From: Neisseriaceae bacterium
GTDB lineage: Bacteria > Pseudomonadota > Gammaproteobacteria > Burkholderiales > UBA11063
Assembly (NCBI GenBank): GCA_947441745.1
Contig: CANEUJ010000006.1
Location: 1-21,956, forward strand
Length of the DNA: 21,956 nucleotides
Direction of reading: 5' to 3'
Both the position numbers and the translations under genes were made by a program. The notes beneath the pieces are model-generated. The model searched no databases. It saw nothing but the letters and a program-made list of their open reading frames with translations, and was not told the origin of the DNA. Shown in pieces: positions 21,932-21,956 of the stretch (within the stretch, counting starts at the first letter, position 1; every line of letters starts with the position of its first letter).

Positions 21932-21956
21932 CATGGATCCCAAACTCTCAACGAAA
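21932..21956 (-). repeat. Palindromic element, copy 4, cut by window end
   Basis: The first 25 bases of an inverse-orientation copy. Including the three Gs before it, 21929-21956 matches 21716-21743 at 26 of 28 positions, so this copy is a close relative of copy 2, 213 bp away. The remainder lies outside the window. Confidence 0.65.

Overview
The window is an AT-rich, gene-dense stretch of a Gram-negative proteobacterial chromosome. Several traits point to a betaproteobacterium, probably an AT-rich relative of the Neisseriales: a dihydrolipoamide dehydrogenase carrying its own N-terminal lipoyl domain, ubiK next to comM, a SPOR protein followed by DsbA, an LptM-type lipoprotein, gshB, and a pdxJ...acpS neighbourhood. 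This placement is inference from gene content. No rRNA, tRNA, CRISPR, transposase or phage gene is visible.

Layout. (1) 1-2494, + strand: the tail of an unidentified gene, a 52-bp palindromic repeat, then cupin - pdxJ - LysE/ArgO-type exporter - acpS, tightly packed. (2) 2491-6240: a probable sugar-acid catabolic cluster. An SDR dehydrogenase on the - strand is divergent from a galactonate-dehydratase-like enolase-superfamily enzyme, a COG3618 lactonase-like amidohydrolase and a class II aldolase/adducin protein on the + strand. The 126-bp divergent promoter region contains an imperfect inverted repeat. (3) 17022-6274, - strand: a long housekeeping block, in transcription order 2Fe-2S/FAD/NAD reductase, lptM, lpdA, nadK, recN, ubiK, a hairpin, a promoter, comM, SPOR protein, dsbA, Pcm-like methyltransferase, recA, recX. 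(4) 17279-21708, + strand: a 44-codon ORF of unknown function with a good ribosome binding site, an outer-membrane beta-barrel protein, gshB, a GlcD-type FAD dehydrogenase and a CPA1 Na+/H+ antiporter. (5) 21709-21956: non-coding, with further copies of the 52-bp palindromic element.

How the genes may work together. The block comM - SPOR - dsbA - pcm-like - recA - recX, with recN just upstream, groups homologous recombination with the transformation helicase ComM and an oxidative folding enzyme. The four genes at 2491-6240 fit lactone hydrolysis, sugar-acid dehydration, keto-acid oxidation and cleavage or decarboxylation, but three of them show substitutions at expected catalytic or metal positions. 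gshB overlaps a 2-hydroxyacid (perhaps D-lactate) dehydrogenase gene, which would suit glutathione-dependent methylglyoxal detoxification.

The least-explained items are the 52-bp palindromes with covarying stems, the unusual active sites in the sugar-acid cluster, and the unknown small ORF at 17279-17413. Two small genes that are easy to miss (lptM and this ORF) were found by direct reading.
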